From: JAXMHB01 sp046346965
GTDB lineage: Bacteria; Pseudomonadota; Gammaproteobacteria; Xanthomonadales; SZUA-5
Reading direction: 5' to 3'
Assembly (NCBI GenBank): GCA_046346965.1
Contig: JAXMHB010000001.1
Location: 1 to 64,000 of the forward strand
DNA: 64,000 nucleotides
Below the pieces are notes generated by a model. The model was given only the letters and a program-made list of their open reading frames with translations, did not search any database and was not told the DNA's origin. Shown here piece by piece: positions 52,733 through 60,544 of the stretch (position 1 is the stretch's first letter; each line of letters begins with the position of its first letter). Made by a program: the position numbers and the translations under genes.

Positions 52733-53617
52733 TCAGCCGCGCCGGCGGGCGTCGATGCGGATCCAGTCTTCGCGCTGATGCACGCGGAAATCCTCGAACA
52801 GCGGCTCGTAGCGCGGAATGAACTCCAGCTCCTGACCTTTGAGCATGCCGGAGAAGGTGGCCGGACCGCCGGCCTTGACCGTCGCGGCGATGCGGTCGCG
52901 CAACTCCAGCAGCGGATTCAGCAGGATGTTGGCGACCAGCCGATCGCAAGGCGGCGGCAGCGGATGCTTGACGCCGAGCAGCGTCAGTCGCTCTGGCACG
53001 CCATTGCGCGCGGCGTTCTCGTGCGAGGCCAGCAGCGCCTGCGGGTCGTTGTCCAGCCCGATGGCGTGGCCGGCCCCGAGCTTCAGCGCCGCCACCGCGA
53101 GGATGCCCGAGCCGCAGCCGTAGTCGAACAGCGTTTCTCCCGCCCAGGCCAGGCCGTCCAGCCATTCCAGGCACAGCGCGGTGGTGGGATGGGTGCCGGT
53201 GCCGAAGGCCAGACCCGGATCGAGACGCACGATCACGGTGTCGTCGCCGGCCGGCGGATCCACCGTGGTCGGATAGATCCACAGGCGCCGCCCGAAGGCC
53301 ATCGGCTGGTAGTGGTCCATCCAGGCGCGCGTCCAGTCGCGGTCATCCAGCCGCGCGAAGCGGGCACTGCGCAACACCGTCTCCGGCATGCGGCCCTCCA
53401 GCGCCACCAGCAACTCCAATGGATCGCGCTCCACCGCAAACAGCGCCTGCAGCTGCAACTGCGGCCACAGCGGCGTCTCGCCCGGCGCCGGCTCCAGCAC
53501 CGGATGGTCCTCGGCGTCAGTCAAGGTCTGCGCCAGCGCACCGACCTCCTCCAAAGCCTGTTCGACGAGCGGATGGTCAGCAGAATCAAGGCGTAGATGC
53601 AGTTCGAGCCAGGGCAT
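52733..53617 (-). CDS. prmA: Ribosomal protein L11 methyltransferase
   Basis: A 294-residue SAM enzyme that methylates L11. Signatures are LDPGLAFGTGTHPTTALCLEWL, FDYGCGSGILAVAALKLGA (SAM loop) and VANILLNPLLEL. It is the last gene of the aroQ-accB-accC-prmA order. Its ATG at 53615-53617 is fused to the GTGAGT repeat, and the pyrimidine-rich TACTCACCACTCACC before it provides no clear ribosome site. The gap to accC is filled by that repeat. Confidence 0.95.
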   Translation of the reverse strand: MPWLELHLRLDSADHPLVEQALEEVGALAQTLTDAEDHPVLEPAPGETPLWPQLQLQALFAVERDPLELLVALEGRMPETVLRSARFARLDDRDWTRAWMDHYQPMAFGRRLWIYPTTVDPPAGDDTVIVRLDPGLAFGTGTHPTTALCLEWLDGLAWAGETLFDYGCGSGILAVAALKLGAGHAIGLDNDPQALLASHENAARNGVPERLTLLGVKHPLPPPCDRLVANILLNPLLELRDRIAATVKAGGPATFSGMLKGQELEFIPRYEPLFEDFRVHQREDWIRIDARRRG

Positions 53618-53782
53618 GGTGAGTGGTGAGTAGTGAGTGGTGAGTAAAAACCGGTGCTTCGGGGGGGGCAGGTGCCAAGATCGGGACTCGTGAGTGGGAA
53701 TGCTGCCGGCGCACCCATGGACCGCCGGCTGTTACTCACCACTCACTACTCACTACTCACCACTCACCACTCACCACTCACC
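53617..53782. repeat. Inverted GTGAGTGG arrays between accC and prmA
   Basis: The left array, TGGTGAGTGGTGAGTAGTGA onward at 53617-53647, starts in the prmA ATG. The right array, TTACTCACCACTCACTACTC onward at 53732-53782, ends at the accC stop codon. Their first 22 bases are perfectly complementary. The 85-bp loop contains a poly-G run GGGGGGGG near 53661 and a GCCGGC pair. The hairpin would sit in the accC-prmA transcript. Confidence 0.95.
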
Positions 53783-55131
53783 TATTTGCGCGCCTCGGCC
53801 AGCCGGCGCTCCAGGTAGTGAATATTGAAACCACCGACCTGGAACATCTGATCGAGCATGTTCGACTGCTGCAGCGGGATGTTGCTCTTGATGCCTTCGA
53901 TCACCAGTTCGCTCAGCGCGACGCGCATGCGCGCGATGGCGGTGGCGCGGTCGGGGCCGTGGGCGATCAGTTTGGCGATCATCGCGTCGTAGTTCGGCGG
54001 AATCTTGTAGCCGTCGTACAGATGCGTCTCCATGCGGATGCCCGGGCCTCCCGGTGGGTGGTAGCGATTGACCGTGCCGGGCGAGGGGATGAAGGTGTGC
54101 GGGTCCTCGGCGTTGATGCGGCACTCGATCGCATGGCCGCGCAGCACGATGTCGGACTGCTTGTAGCGCAGCTTCTCGCCGGAGGCAATGCGGATCTGCT
54201 CGGTGACCAGATCGACGCCGGTGACCATCTCGGTGACCGGATGCTCGACCTGGATGCGCGTGTTCATCTCGATGAAATAGAACTGGCCACGCTCGTACAG
54301 GAACTCGAAGGTGCCGGCGCCGCGATAGCCGATGCGCTTGCAGGCTTCGACGCAGACGGCGCCGATCTCGGCGCGCTGCTTGTCGGAGATGCCGGGGGCC
54401 GGCGCTTCCTCGATGATCTTCTGGTGGCGGCGCTGCATGGAGCAGTCGCGCTCGCCCAGGTGGATCGCATTGCCTTGTCCGTCCGCCAGTACCTGGATCT
54501 CGATATGGCGCGGATTTTCCAGGAATTTTTCCAGGTACACCTGGTCATTGCCGAAGGCTGCCTTGGCTTCGGCGCGGGTCATCGCGACGGCATTCAGCAG
54601 CGCCATCTCGGTGTGTACGACGCGCATGCCGCGGCCACCGCCGCCGCCGGCCGCCTTGATGATCACCGGGTAGCCGATGCGCTTGGCGATCCGCGAGTTC
54701 TCCGCGGCATCGTCGTCGAGCGGCTTGCCGGAGCCCGGCACGCAGGGCACGCCTGCCTCGCGCATCGCGGTGATCGCCGACACCTTGTCGCCCATCAGGC
54801 GGATGGTTTCCGGGCGCGGGCCGATGAACACGAAGCCGGATTCCTCGACGCGCTCGGCAAAGTCGGCGTTCTCCGACAAGAAGCCGTAGCCCGGATGGAT
54901 GCCCTGGGCGTCGGTCACCTCGGCGGCCGCGATGATCGCCGGGATGTTGAGATAGCTGTCCTTGGGCGCGGGCGGGCCGATGCACACCGACTCGTCGGCC
55001 ATGGCCACGTGTTTCAGGTTGCGATCGACCGTGGAGTGCACGGCGACGGTCTTGATACCCAGCGCCTGGCAGGCGCGCAGCACGCGCAGGGCGATCTCGC
55101 CGCGGTTGGCGATGACGATTTTTTCAAGCAT
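53782..55131 (-). CDS. accC: Acetyl-CoA carboxylase biotin carboxylase subunit
   Basis: A 449-residue ATP-grasp enzyme that carboxylates the biotin of AccB with bicarbonate and ATP. It opens MLEKIVIANRGEIALRVLRA. The ATP-grasp loop is AAGGGGGRGMRVV, and FIEMNTRIQVEHPVTEM lies in the active site. It starts 30 bp after accB. With AccB and the carboxyltransferase AccAD (not seen here) it makes malonyl-CoA for fatty acid synthesis. Confidence 0.97.
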   Translation of the reverse strand: MLEKIVIANRGEIALRVLRACQALGIKTVAVHSTVDRNLKHVAMADESVCIGPPAPKDSYLNIPAIIAAAEVTDAQGIHPGYGFLSENADFAERVEESGFVFIGPRPETIRLMGDKVSAITAMREAGVPCVPGSGKPLDDDAAENSRIAKRIGYPVIIKAAGGGGGRGMRVVHTEMALLNAVAMTRAEAKAAFGNDQVYLEKFLENPRHIEIQVLADGQGNAIHLGERDCSMQRRHQKIIEEAPAPGISDKQRAEIGAVCVEACKRIGYRGAGTFEFLYERGQFYFIEMNTRIQVEHPVTEMVTGVDLVTEQIRIASGEKLRYKQSDIVLRGHAIECRINAEDPHTFIPSPGTVNRYHPPGGPGIRMETHLYDGYKIPPNYDAMIAKLIAHGPDRATAIARMRVALSELVIEGIKSNIPLQQSNMLDQMFQVGGFNIHYLERRLAEARK

Positions 55132-55161
55132 GGGGCAGCGCTTCCGAGAGGGCGTGGTGCG

Positions 55162-55644
55162 TCACTGGATCACGACCAGCGGTTCGTCGAACTCCACCGG
55201 CTGGCCGTTCTCCACCAGGATCTTGACCACCGTGCCGGCGATCTCGCTCTCGATCGGGTTGAACATCTTCATGGCTTCGATGATGCCCAGCGTGTCGCCC
55301 ACCTTGATCTGCTGGCCGACCTTGATGAAGGGCGCGGCGCCGGGCGCGGAGCTGGCGTAATAGGTGCCGACCATCGGTGCGCGCACCACATGACCTTCGT
55401 GCTGGTTTTCCGGCTTGCTGCCCGGCGCGGCAATGGCGGCGTTGGTGGCCGGTGCTGCGGGTGCGGGCGCAGCCACCGGTGCGGCGGGCAGGGCCATCGC
55501 CGGCTGGCTCACCGAGACCGGCAGATTCTTCGGCCAGCGGCTGAGGCGGACGGTTTCCTCGCCCTCGCGGATTTCCAGTTCGGCCAGATTCGACTCTTCC
55601 AGAAGTTCGATCAACTTCTTGATCTTGCGGATATCCATCGCCAT
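55162..55644 (-). CDS. accB: Biotin carboxyl carrier protein of acetyl-CoA carboxylase
   Basis: A 160-residue carrier. The N-terminal helix MDIRKIKKLIELLEES is the standard BCCP start. The Ala/Pro-rich hinge spans about residues 42-75 and the biotinyl domain follows. The biotinylated Lys126 is in GIIEAMKMFNPIES. ATG 55644 has GGGAG about 7 bases upstream; an ATG two codons later is an alternative. It lies between aroQ and accC on the minus strand. Confidence 0.96.
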   Translation of the reverse strand: MAMDIRKIKKLIELLEESNLAELEIREGEETVRLSRWPKNLPVSVSQPAMALPAAPVAAPAPAAPATNAAIAAPGSKPENQHEGHVVRAPMVGTYYASSAPGAAPFIKVGQQIKVGDTLGIIEAMKMFNPIESEIAGTVVKILVENGQPVEFDEPLVVIQ

Positions 55645-55691
55645 GGCGGGTCTCCCGTGCGGATCGCGCACGCTTGAAGTGGTGTGGAAGG

Positions 55692-56129
55692 TCAGGCCAG
55701 ACGCCGCAGTGCGGCCGTCAGCGCCAACCGGTAACTGTCTGCCCCGAAGCCGGTGATCACGCCGACCGCCAGATCCGACAAATAGGAATGCTGGCGGAAG
55801 GGCTCACGGGCGTGCACATTGCTGAGGTGCAGTTCGATGAAGGGGATCGCCACGCCCGCCAGCGCATCGCGCAGGGCGATGCTGGTGTGCGTGTACGCGC
55901 CCGGATTGATCAGGATGAAGCGGGTGCCGTCCTCGCGTGCGGCATGCACGCGCTCGATCAGCAGATGCTCGGCATTGCTCTGAAAATGCGTCAGCGTGGC
56001 GCCATTCGCGCTGGCGCTGGCCTCAAGCTCCGCCACGATCTCCGCCAGCGTCGTGCGCCCGTACACGGCCGGCTCGCGGGTGCCGAGCAGGTTCAGATTG
56101 GGGCCGTTGAGCAGCAGAATCTGCGGCAT
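55692..56129 (-). CDS. aroQ: 3-dehydroquinate dehydratase, type II
   Basis: A 145-residue dodecameric enzyme of the shikimate pathway, converting 3-dehydroquinate to 3-dehydroshikimate. It opens MPQILLLNGPNLNLLGTREP; the catalytic Tyr is in AVYGRTTL and the catalytic His in ELHLSNVHAREPFRQHS. INPGAYTHTSIALRDAL is the substrate loop. The frame stays open upstream for 63 codons into other genes, so the start is at 56129. It leads the aroQ-accB-accC-prmA block. Confidence 0.96.
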   Translation of the reverse strand: MPQILLLNGPNLNLLGTREPAVYGRTTLAEIVAELEASASANGATLTHFQSNAEHLLIERVHAAREDGTRFILINPGAYTHTSIALRDALAGVAIPFIELHLSNVHAREPFRQHSYLSDLAVGVITGFGADSYRLALTAALRRLA

Positions 56130-56244
56130 GCGGGTCCGTCGGGCGGGCGAAGGGCGCGTAGTCTGCGGACCTTGCGCGCGGCTGTCCAGCGTTGATCGCC
56201 GCCGATCGTGCCGCGATCGGCGCCATTCGCGAGCGTATGGCGAG

Positions 56245-58335
56245 TCAGCTGGCCGGGGGCGCGATTGCCTCGACGTCGATGCGCAGACCGTTGAGCGCGG
56301 CATTGCCGCTGGGTGCATCCAGCGCCGCCGCGTCGCTCAGATCGTTGTAGCTGGCGCCCGGCAGCGCCGCCGCGCGCTGCCAACCAACGCCCTGACGATC
56401 ATGGCCGTAGCCATGCGGCAGGCAGGCGACGCCGCGTGCCAGATCGGCATCGGCGCAGACCTCGGTTTCGATGCTGCCGACGCGCGAGCGCACGCGGACG
56501 CGATCGCCGTCGCGCAAGCCGCGCTCGGCCAAATCGTCGGGGTGCATGCCCAGTTGATGGCGCAGCTTGCCCTTGATCAGCCGCGGCGCGTTGTGCATCC
56601 ACGAGTTGTTGCTGCGCACATCGCGACGCCCGATCAGCCGCAGGCCGGGTGCGGGCGGCGCACTGGCCGCCAGCTGGGCGAGATCGGCCAGCAGGAAGTC
56701 CGGCGCGCATTCGATTTGGCCGCTGGCGGTTTCCAGCCGACGCAGCAGCGAGGGCTGTAGCGGCCCGAGGTCGAGTCCATGCTCGGCGGCACGCAGCTGA
56801 TCGACGTCGATCCGCCCGGATTTGCGCAGACCGAACTCGATCATCTGCGCCGGCGGCGGCAGGGCGCGCCAGTCCTTGCCGCTGGCCTGCGCATAGGCCT
56901 GGCCCAGGCCGTTGACGATCTCCCAGTCGGCGCGCTCCTCGGCGCGCTGCGGCAGGATCGGCACGTTCCAGCGCGCCACCTGACGCACGGCGAAGGCGTT
57001 GAAGATCAAATCGTAGTGGTGTTGGGTCAGAAAGGAAGCCGGCGGCAGGATCAGATCGGCGTGGCGGGTGGTCTCATTGATGTAGATGTCGATGGACACC
57101 ATGAAATCGAGGCCCGCCAATGCCCGATCCAGCGTGCGTCCATCCGGCGTCGATAGCACCGGGTTGCCGGCACTGGTCAGCAGGGCGCGGATCTGCCCCG
57201 GTCCCGGCGTCAGGATTTCCTCGGCCAGTGCTGCCACCGGCAGTTCTCCGGCGAACTCCGGCAAACCGCGCACACGGCTGCGCCACAGCCCGCGATGGCC
57301 TTTGGCCGTGCCCGGGCCGGTGACTGGCAGGATCGGATCGTTCGGCAGCACGCCGCCGACGCGGTCGAGCGCGCCGAGGTACAGATTGATCAGCTGGATC
57401 AGCCATTGGCACAGGCTGCCATGCGCCTGCGTCGATACCCCCATGCGCCCATACACCGCCGGTGCCGGGCTGTGATGCAGCTGGCTCGCGACCGCGCTGG
57501 CCTGCGCCAGCGTCAGGCCAGTGCGCGCGCCGAAGTCCTTGAGATCGACGACGCCGATGGCCGCGAGCGCCGTGTCCAGCTGCGCCACCCGTGCGCCGTA
57601 GGCCTGAAGTCGCGGCGATCCCATCTGCATCAGCGCCTGCAGCACGGCAATCAGCAGCCAGGCATCACCGCCGGGGGTGATCGGCAGATGCTCGGTCGCC
57701 AGCTCAGCGGTCTCGGTGCGGCGTGGGTCGACCACGATCAGCTGCCCGCGTCCGGCCAGCGCCTTCAGGCGTTTGGCGACGCCCGGCGCGGTCATCAAGC
57801 TGCCGTTGGAGGCCACCGGATTGGCCCCCAGCATCAGCAAGGTCGAGCACTGATCCAGATCGACGATCGGAATCAGAAACTGGTGGCCGTACATGGCCCA
57901 GGCCACCAGCTGGTGCGGCCACTGGTCCACCGACGAAGCCGAATACACATTGGGCGTCTTCAGCGCCCGCAGCAGCTGCGGCACGTAGGCGATATGGCCG
58001 TAGTGGTGCACATTGGGATTGCCGAGGTAGGCGCCGACCGCGCTGGCGCCGTGTGCGGCCTGAATCGCGGCCAGGCGCTGGCCGGCGTACTCGAAGGCCT
58101 CCTCCCAGCTGATCGCCTCCCACCCCGCATCGGTGCGCCGCACGGGCGTGCGCAAACGGTCGGGATCTTGCTCCAGATCGAGAATGGCATTGCCCTTGGG
58201 GCAGACGTGGCCACGGCTGAAGGGATCGTCGAGGTCGCCCCGGATCGCCGTGAGCGCAGTGCCCTCGAAGCGAAACTCCAAACCGCAAATGGCTTCACAC
58301 AGCGGACAGGCGCGGAAACGGCGAGAGTGGTCCAT
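56245..58335 (-). CDS. Molybdopterin oxidoreductase with [4Fe-4S] cluster, formate dehydrogenase-like
   Basis: A 696-residue enzyme of the DMSO reductase superfamily. Cysteines at 10, 13, 17 and 45 (CPLCEAIC, GHVCPKG) bind the cluster. GANPVASNGSLMTAP and the late LRHQLGMHPDDLAERGLRDGDRVRV are molybdopterin-binding blocks. At the usual Mo-ligand position the sequence is SASSVDQWPH, with Ser or Asp but no Cys or Sec, so it differs from classic FdhF. No Tat signal, so cytoplasmic. No partner subunits are adjacent. Substrate unknown. Confidence 0.88.
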   Translation of the reverse strand: MDHSRRFRACPLCEAICGLEFRFEGTALTAIRGDLDDPFSRGHVCPKGNAILDLEQDPDRLRTPVRRTDAGWEAISWEEAFEYAGQRLAAIQAAHGASAVGAYLGNPNVHHYGHIAYVPQLLRALKTPNVYSASSVDQWPHQLVAWAMYGHQFLIPIVDLDQCSTLLMLGANPVASNGSLMTAPGVAKRLKALAGRGQLIVVDPRRTETAELATEHLPITPGGDAWLLIAVLQALMQMGSPRLQAYGARVAQLDTALAAIGVVDLKDFGARTGLTLAQASAVASQLHHSPAPAVYGRMGVSTQAHGSLCQWLIQLINLYLGALDRVGGVLPNDPILPVTGPGTAKGHRGLWRSRVRGLPEFAGELPVAALAEEILTPGPGQIRALLTSAGNPVLSTPDGRTLDRALAGLDFMVSIDIYINETTRHADLILPPASFLTQHHYDLIFNAFAVRQVARWNVPILPQRAEERADWEIVNGLGQAYAQASGKDWRALPPPAQMIEFGLRKSGRIDVDQLRAAEHGLDLGPLQPSLLRRLETASGQIECAPDFLLADLAQLAASAPPAPGLRLIGRRDVRSNNSWMHNAPRLIKGKLRHQLGMHPDDLAERGLRDGDRVRVRSRVGSIETEVCADADLARGVACLPHGYGHDRQGVGWQRAAALPGASYNDLSDAAALDAPSGNAALNGLRIDVEAIAPPAS

Positions 58336-58413
58336 GGGGCGTCCTGACAGGGTACACCCGGATCATAGGGCGCCGGGAGGCGATAGACTCGCGCTTTCCT
58401 GCCATCCGCCCCG

Positions 58414-60021
58414 GTGATCGTGCACGCATTGCTACGCCTGCTGCTCAGTGCCTGTCTGTTGTGCTTGATCGGCACGGCGGAGCGCGCGTGGGCGTGGACG
58501 CTGGTGGACGCGGAGGACGTGCCGGCCGCAGTGGCGGTGCGGCTGCCGCTGACCGGTGACTACCAGGCCGGGCGCGAGCAGCGTCGCTATTACGAGTTGC
58601 GCGCCAGCGGAACAGCGCAGGACAGCAGCCAGTTTCTGGTGCTGGAGCGCGATCGCGGTCAGCGGCTGTGGATCTTCGATCCCAGCGGGCGACTGATCCA
58701 GCAGCTCGGTTTGGGTAGCGCGACCTGGCCCGGCAAGGCTGGCGTGCGCGGCGCTTTTCTGGAGTTGCAGGCGCCCCTGGTCGCCAACGAGGTGCGCTAT
58801 CTGGTGATCGACTCGGTGCTCGGCGTGCAGCCGCGCCCGCGGCTGGAAGACACCCGCAGCTTCTACCAACGGGAATCGCGCGTACTCACCACCGAAGTGG
58901 CGCTGCTGGGCGCCCTGGTCATGCTGATCGTCCTCAGTCTGGCCTTCAGTCTGATCCTGCGCGAACCCGGCTATCTGGCCTATGTCGGTTTCCTGCTGCT
59001 GATGCTGGTGGCGATTGCGCTGCGTCATCCGATGACGTTTCGCATGGCCGGCGACCTGGGGCTGACGCCCGAGCGCACCGCGGCGCTGGGCGTACTGGCC
59101 TCGACCATTGCGGCGCTGGCGGCGGTGACGCTGCTGCGCGCCGCCAGCGGCATCGGTTCGCGCTATCCGCGTGGCAGCCGCGCGATGCAGTGGATCGCCG
59201 GTATCGGCATCGTGCTGGGCATTATCGACGTGCTCGCCATCCAGACCTACTTTCGCGTGGCGCAGTGGGCTTTCGACGGCATCAACCTGATGTTCGGCGC
59301 CAATGCCTTGCTGAGTGCCTGGCTGCTGTTAGGCACGGCGTTGGGCGGCGGGCGCTCGGCGCGCATGTTCCTGATCGGCTGGTCGCCGATGGTGGTGGTT
59401 GGCGCCTGGTTCAGTGTCGGCAGTCTGATCGGCTTGCCGCAGACGCAGGATCCGCATCGCTGGGTGATGTTCGCCTGCATGCTGCAGGGCATCGGCTGGG
59501 CCGTGGCGCTGGGTGACCGCGCGCTCTCGCTGCAGCGCGAACGTGATCGCGCCTGGGCGCTGGCGGAGCTGGATGCGCTCACCGGTCTGCCCAACCGACG
59601 CATGCTCGACCGCGAACTCGCCGAGGCCCGCAGCGGCTGGCTGCTGCTGTGCGATCTGGACAGCTTCAAGGCGGTGAACGACCGCTACGGGCACGCGGTG
59701 GGTGATCGTTGCTTGGTGCACTTCGCCCAGTGCATGCGCGAGGCGCTGGCCGGCGCCGCCGTGTTCGGCCGCTACGGCGGCGAGGAGTTCCTGGCCATCG
59801 TCCCCAGCGGCGATCCCGAACACGCGCGCACACTGGCCGAGCGCCTGCGCGAGCGCACCGCCGCCACCCCGGTGCACGTGGACCACGATCAGCACCGCCT
59901 GACCGTCAGCATCGGCATCGCCGGCCTGGAAACCCTGGACCCGCGCGTCGCCCTCACGCTGGCCGACCGCGCCATGTACCGCGCCAAAGCCCAAGGCCGC
60001 AATCGCGTGGAGCTCGCGTAG
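58414..60021 (+). CDS. Membrane diguanylate cyclase with 7TMR-DISM-like sensor
   Basis: A 535-residue protein starting at GTG 58414. It has a signal or membrane segment, an extracytoplasmic domain at about residues 30-155, seven hydrophobic helices at about 160-380 and a short coiled linker. The GGDEF domain from about 395 contains TGLPNRRMLDRELAE and the active motif RYGGEEF at about residue 454-460. It should make cyclic di-GMP. The inhibitory RxxD site upstream of GGEEF is absent (REALAGAAVF), so product feedback may be weak. The sensed ligand is unknown. Confidence 0.9.
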   Translation: MIVHALLRLLLSACLLCLIGTAERAWAWTLVDAEDVPAAVAVRLPLTGDYQAGREQRRYYELRASGTAQDSSQFLVLERDRGQRLWIFDPSGRLIQQLGLGSATWPGKAGVRGAFLELQAPLVANEVRYLVIDSVLGVQPRPRLEDTRSFYQRESRVLTTEVALLGALVMLIVLSLAFSLILREPGYLAYVGFLLLMLVAIALRHPMTFRMAGDLGLTPERTAALGVLASTIAALAAVTLLRAASGIGSRYPRGSRAMQWIAGIGIVLGIIDVLAIQTYFRVAQWAFDGINLMFGANALLSAWLLLGTALGGGRSARMFLIGWSPMVVVGAWFSVGSLIGLPQTQDPHRWVMFACMLQGIGWAVALGDRALSLQRERDRAWALAELDALTGLPNRRMLDRELAEARSGWLLLCDLDSFKAVNDRYGHAVGDRCLVHFAQCMREALAGAAVFGRYGGEEFLAIVPSGDPEHARTLAERLRERTAATPVHVDHDQHRLTVSIGIAGLETLDPRVALTLADRAMYRAKAQGRNRVELA

Positions 60022-60078
60022 GGCGCCAGCGCTGCGCGTTGCCCGGTCGTGCGCGGTTTTTTCGATGCACCAAAGCTA

Positions 60079-60106
60079 TCGACAGCGCAAACGATTCCGT
60101 TACAAT
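60079..60106 (+). promoter_or_regulatory. Sigma-70-like promoter for cold-shock gene
   Basis: TCGACA at 60079-60084 and TACAAT at 60101-60106 are separated by 16 bases, a good vegetative promoter in this GC-rich context. Transcription from about 60113 would give a leader of roughly 150 bases before the cold-shock gene start, as is usual for cspA-type thermosensing leaders. Confidence 0.55.
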
Positions 60107-60265
60107 GCTCACGCTGCGTGTGCCAGGGCGTCGCCTCGGTTGCTCGATGCGGCGCTGATCTACGATCCGCTCCATCGCTACATCCGCTGTAACCCTGCAG
60201 ACCAGTATCCCGGCGTACCCGATTTGGGGCGCTTAGTTCAGTTAAGAGTTTCGGAGATCGCAAAG

Positions 60266-60475
60266 ATGTCGGATCGTTCGGTCGGCACCGTCAAGTGGTT
60301 CAACGACGCCAAGGGCTTTGGATTCATCAGCCGTGAGGGCGGTGAGGACGTGTTCGTGCACTTCCGCGCCATTCAGGGCAATGGCTTCAAGACCCTGAAG
60401 GAAGGCCAGAAGGTCAGCTTCAAGGTCGTCAAGGGCCAGAAGGGCTTTCAGGCTGAGGAAGTGCAGGCCCTGTAA
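60266..60475 (+). CDS. CspA-family cold-shock protein
   Basis: A 69-residue single cold-shock domain. RNP1 is KGFGFIS and RNP2 is VFVHF, both nucleic acid-binding aromatics. It starts MSDRSVGTVKWFNDAKGFGF at 60266, after TCGGAGATC. A longer frame begins at 60065 but only the 69-residue domain is the gene. It binds single-stranded RNA and DNA in the cytoplasm as a chaperone or antiterminator. It has its own promoter and terminator. Confidence 0.95.
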   Translation: MSDRSVGTVKWFNDAKGFGFISREGGEDVFVHFRAIQGNGFKTLKEGQKVSFKVVKGQKGFQAEEVQAL

Positions 60476-60504
60476 TCGGTCTGCCTTCTTTGCGCTGCAC
60501 TAGA

Positions 60505-60535
60505 CCCGTCGCTGCTACGCAGCGGCGGGTTTTTT
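60505..60535 (+). terminator. Intrinsic terminator of cold-shock gene
   Basis: CCCGTCGCTGC at 60505-60515 pairs with GCAGCGGCGGG at 60519-60529 (one G-U pair) with a 3-base loop, followed by six T. It lies 30 bp after the gene stop, and bioA converges on it at 60545. Confidence 0.93.
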
Positions 60536-60544
60536 ATGGGCGGT

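Noticed and set aside
53818..55677. 619-residue plus-strand frame
   Set aside because: It is antisense to accC and accB, which are unmistakable.
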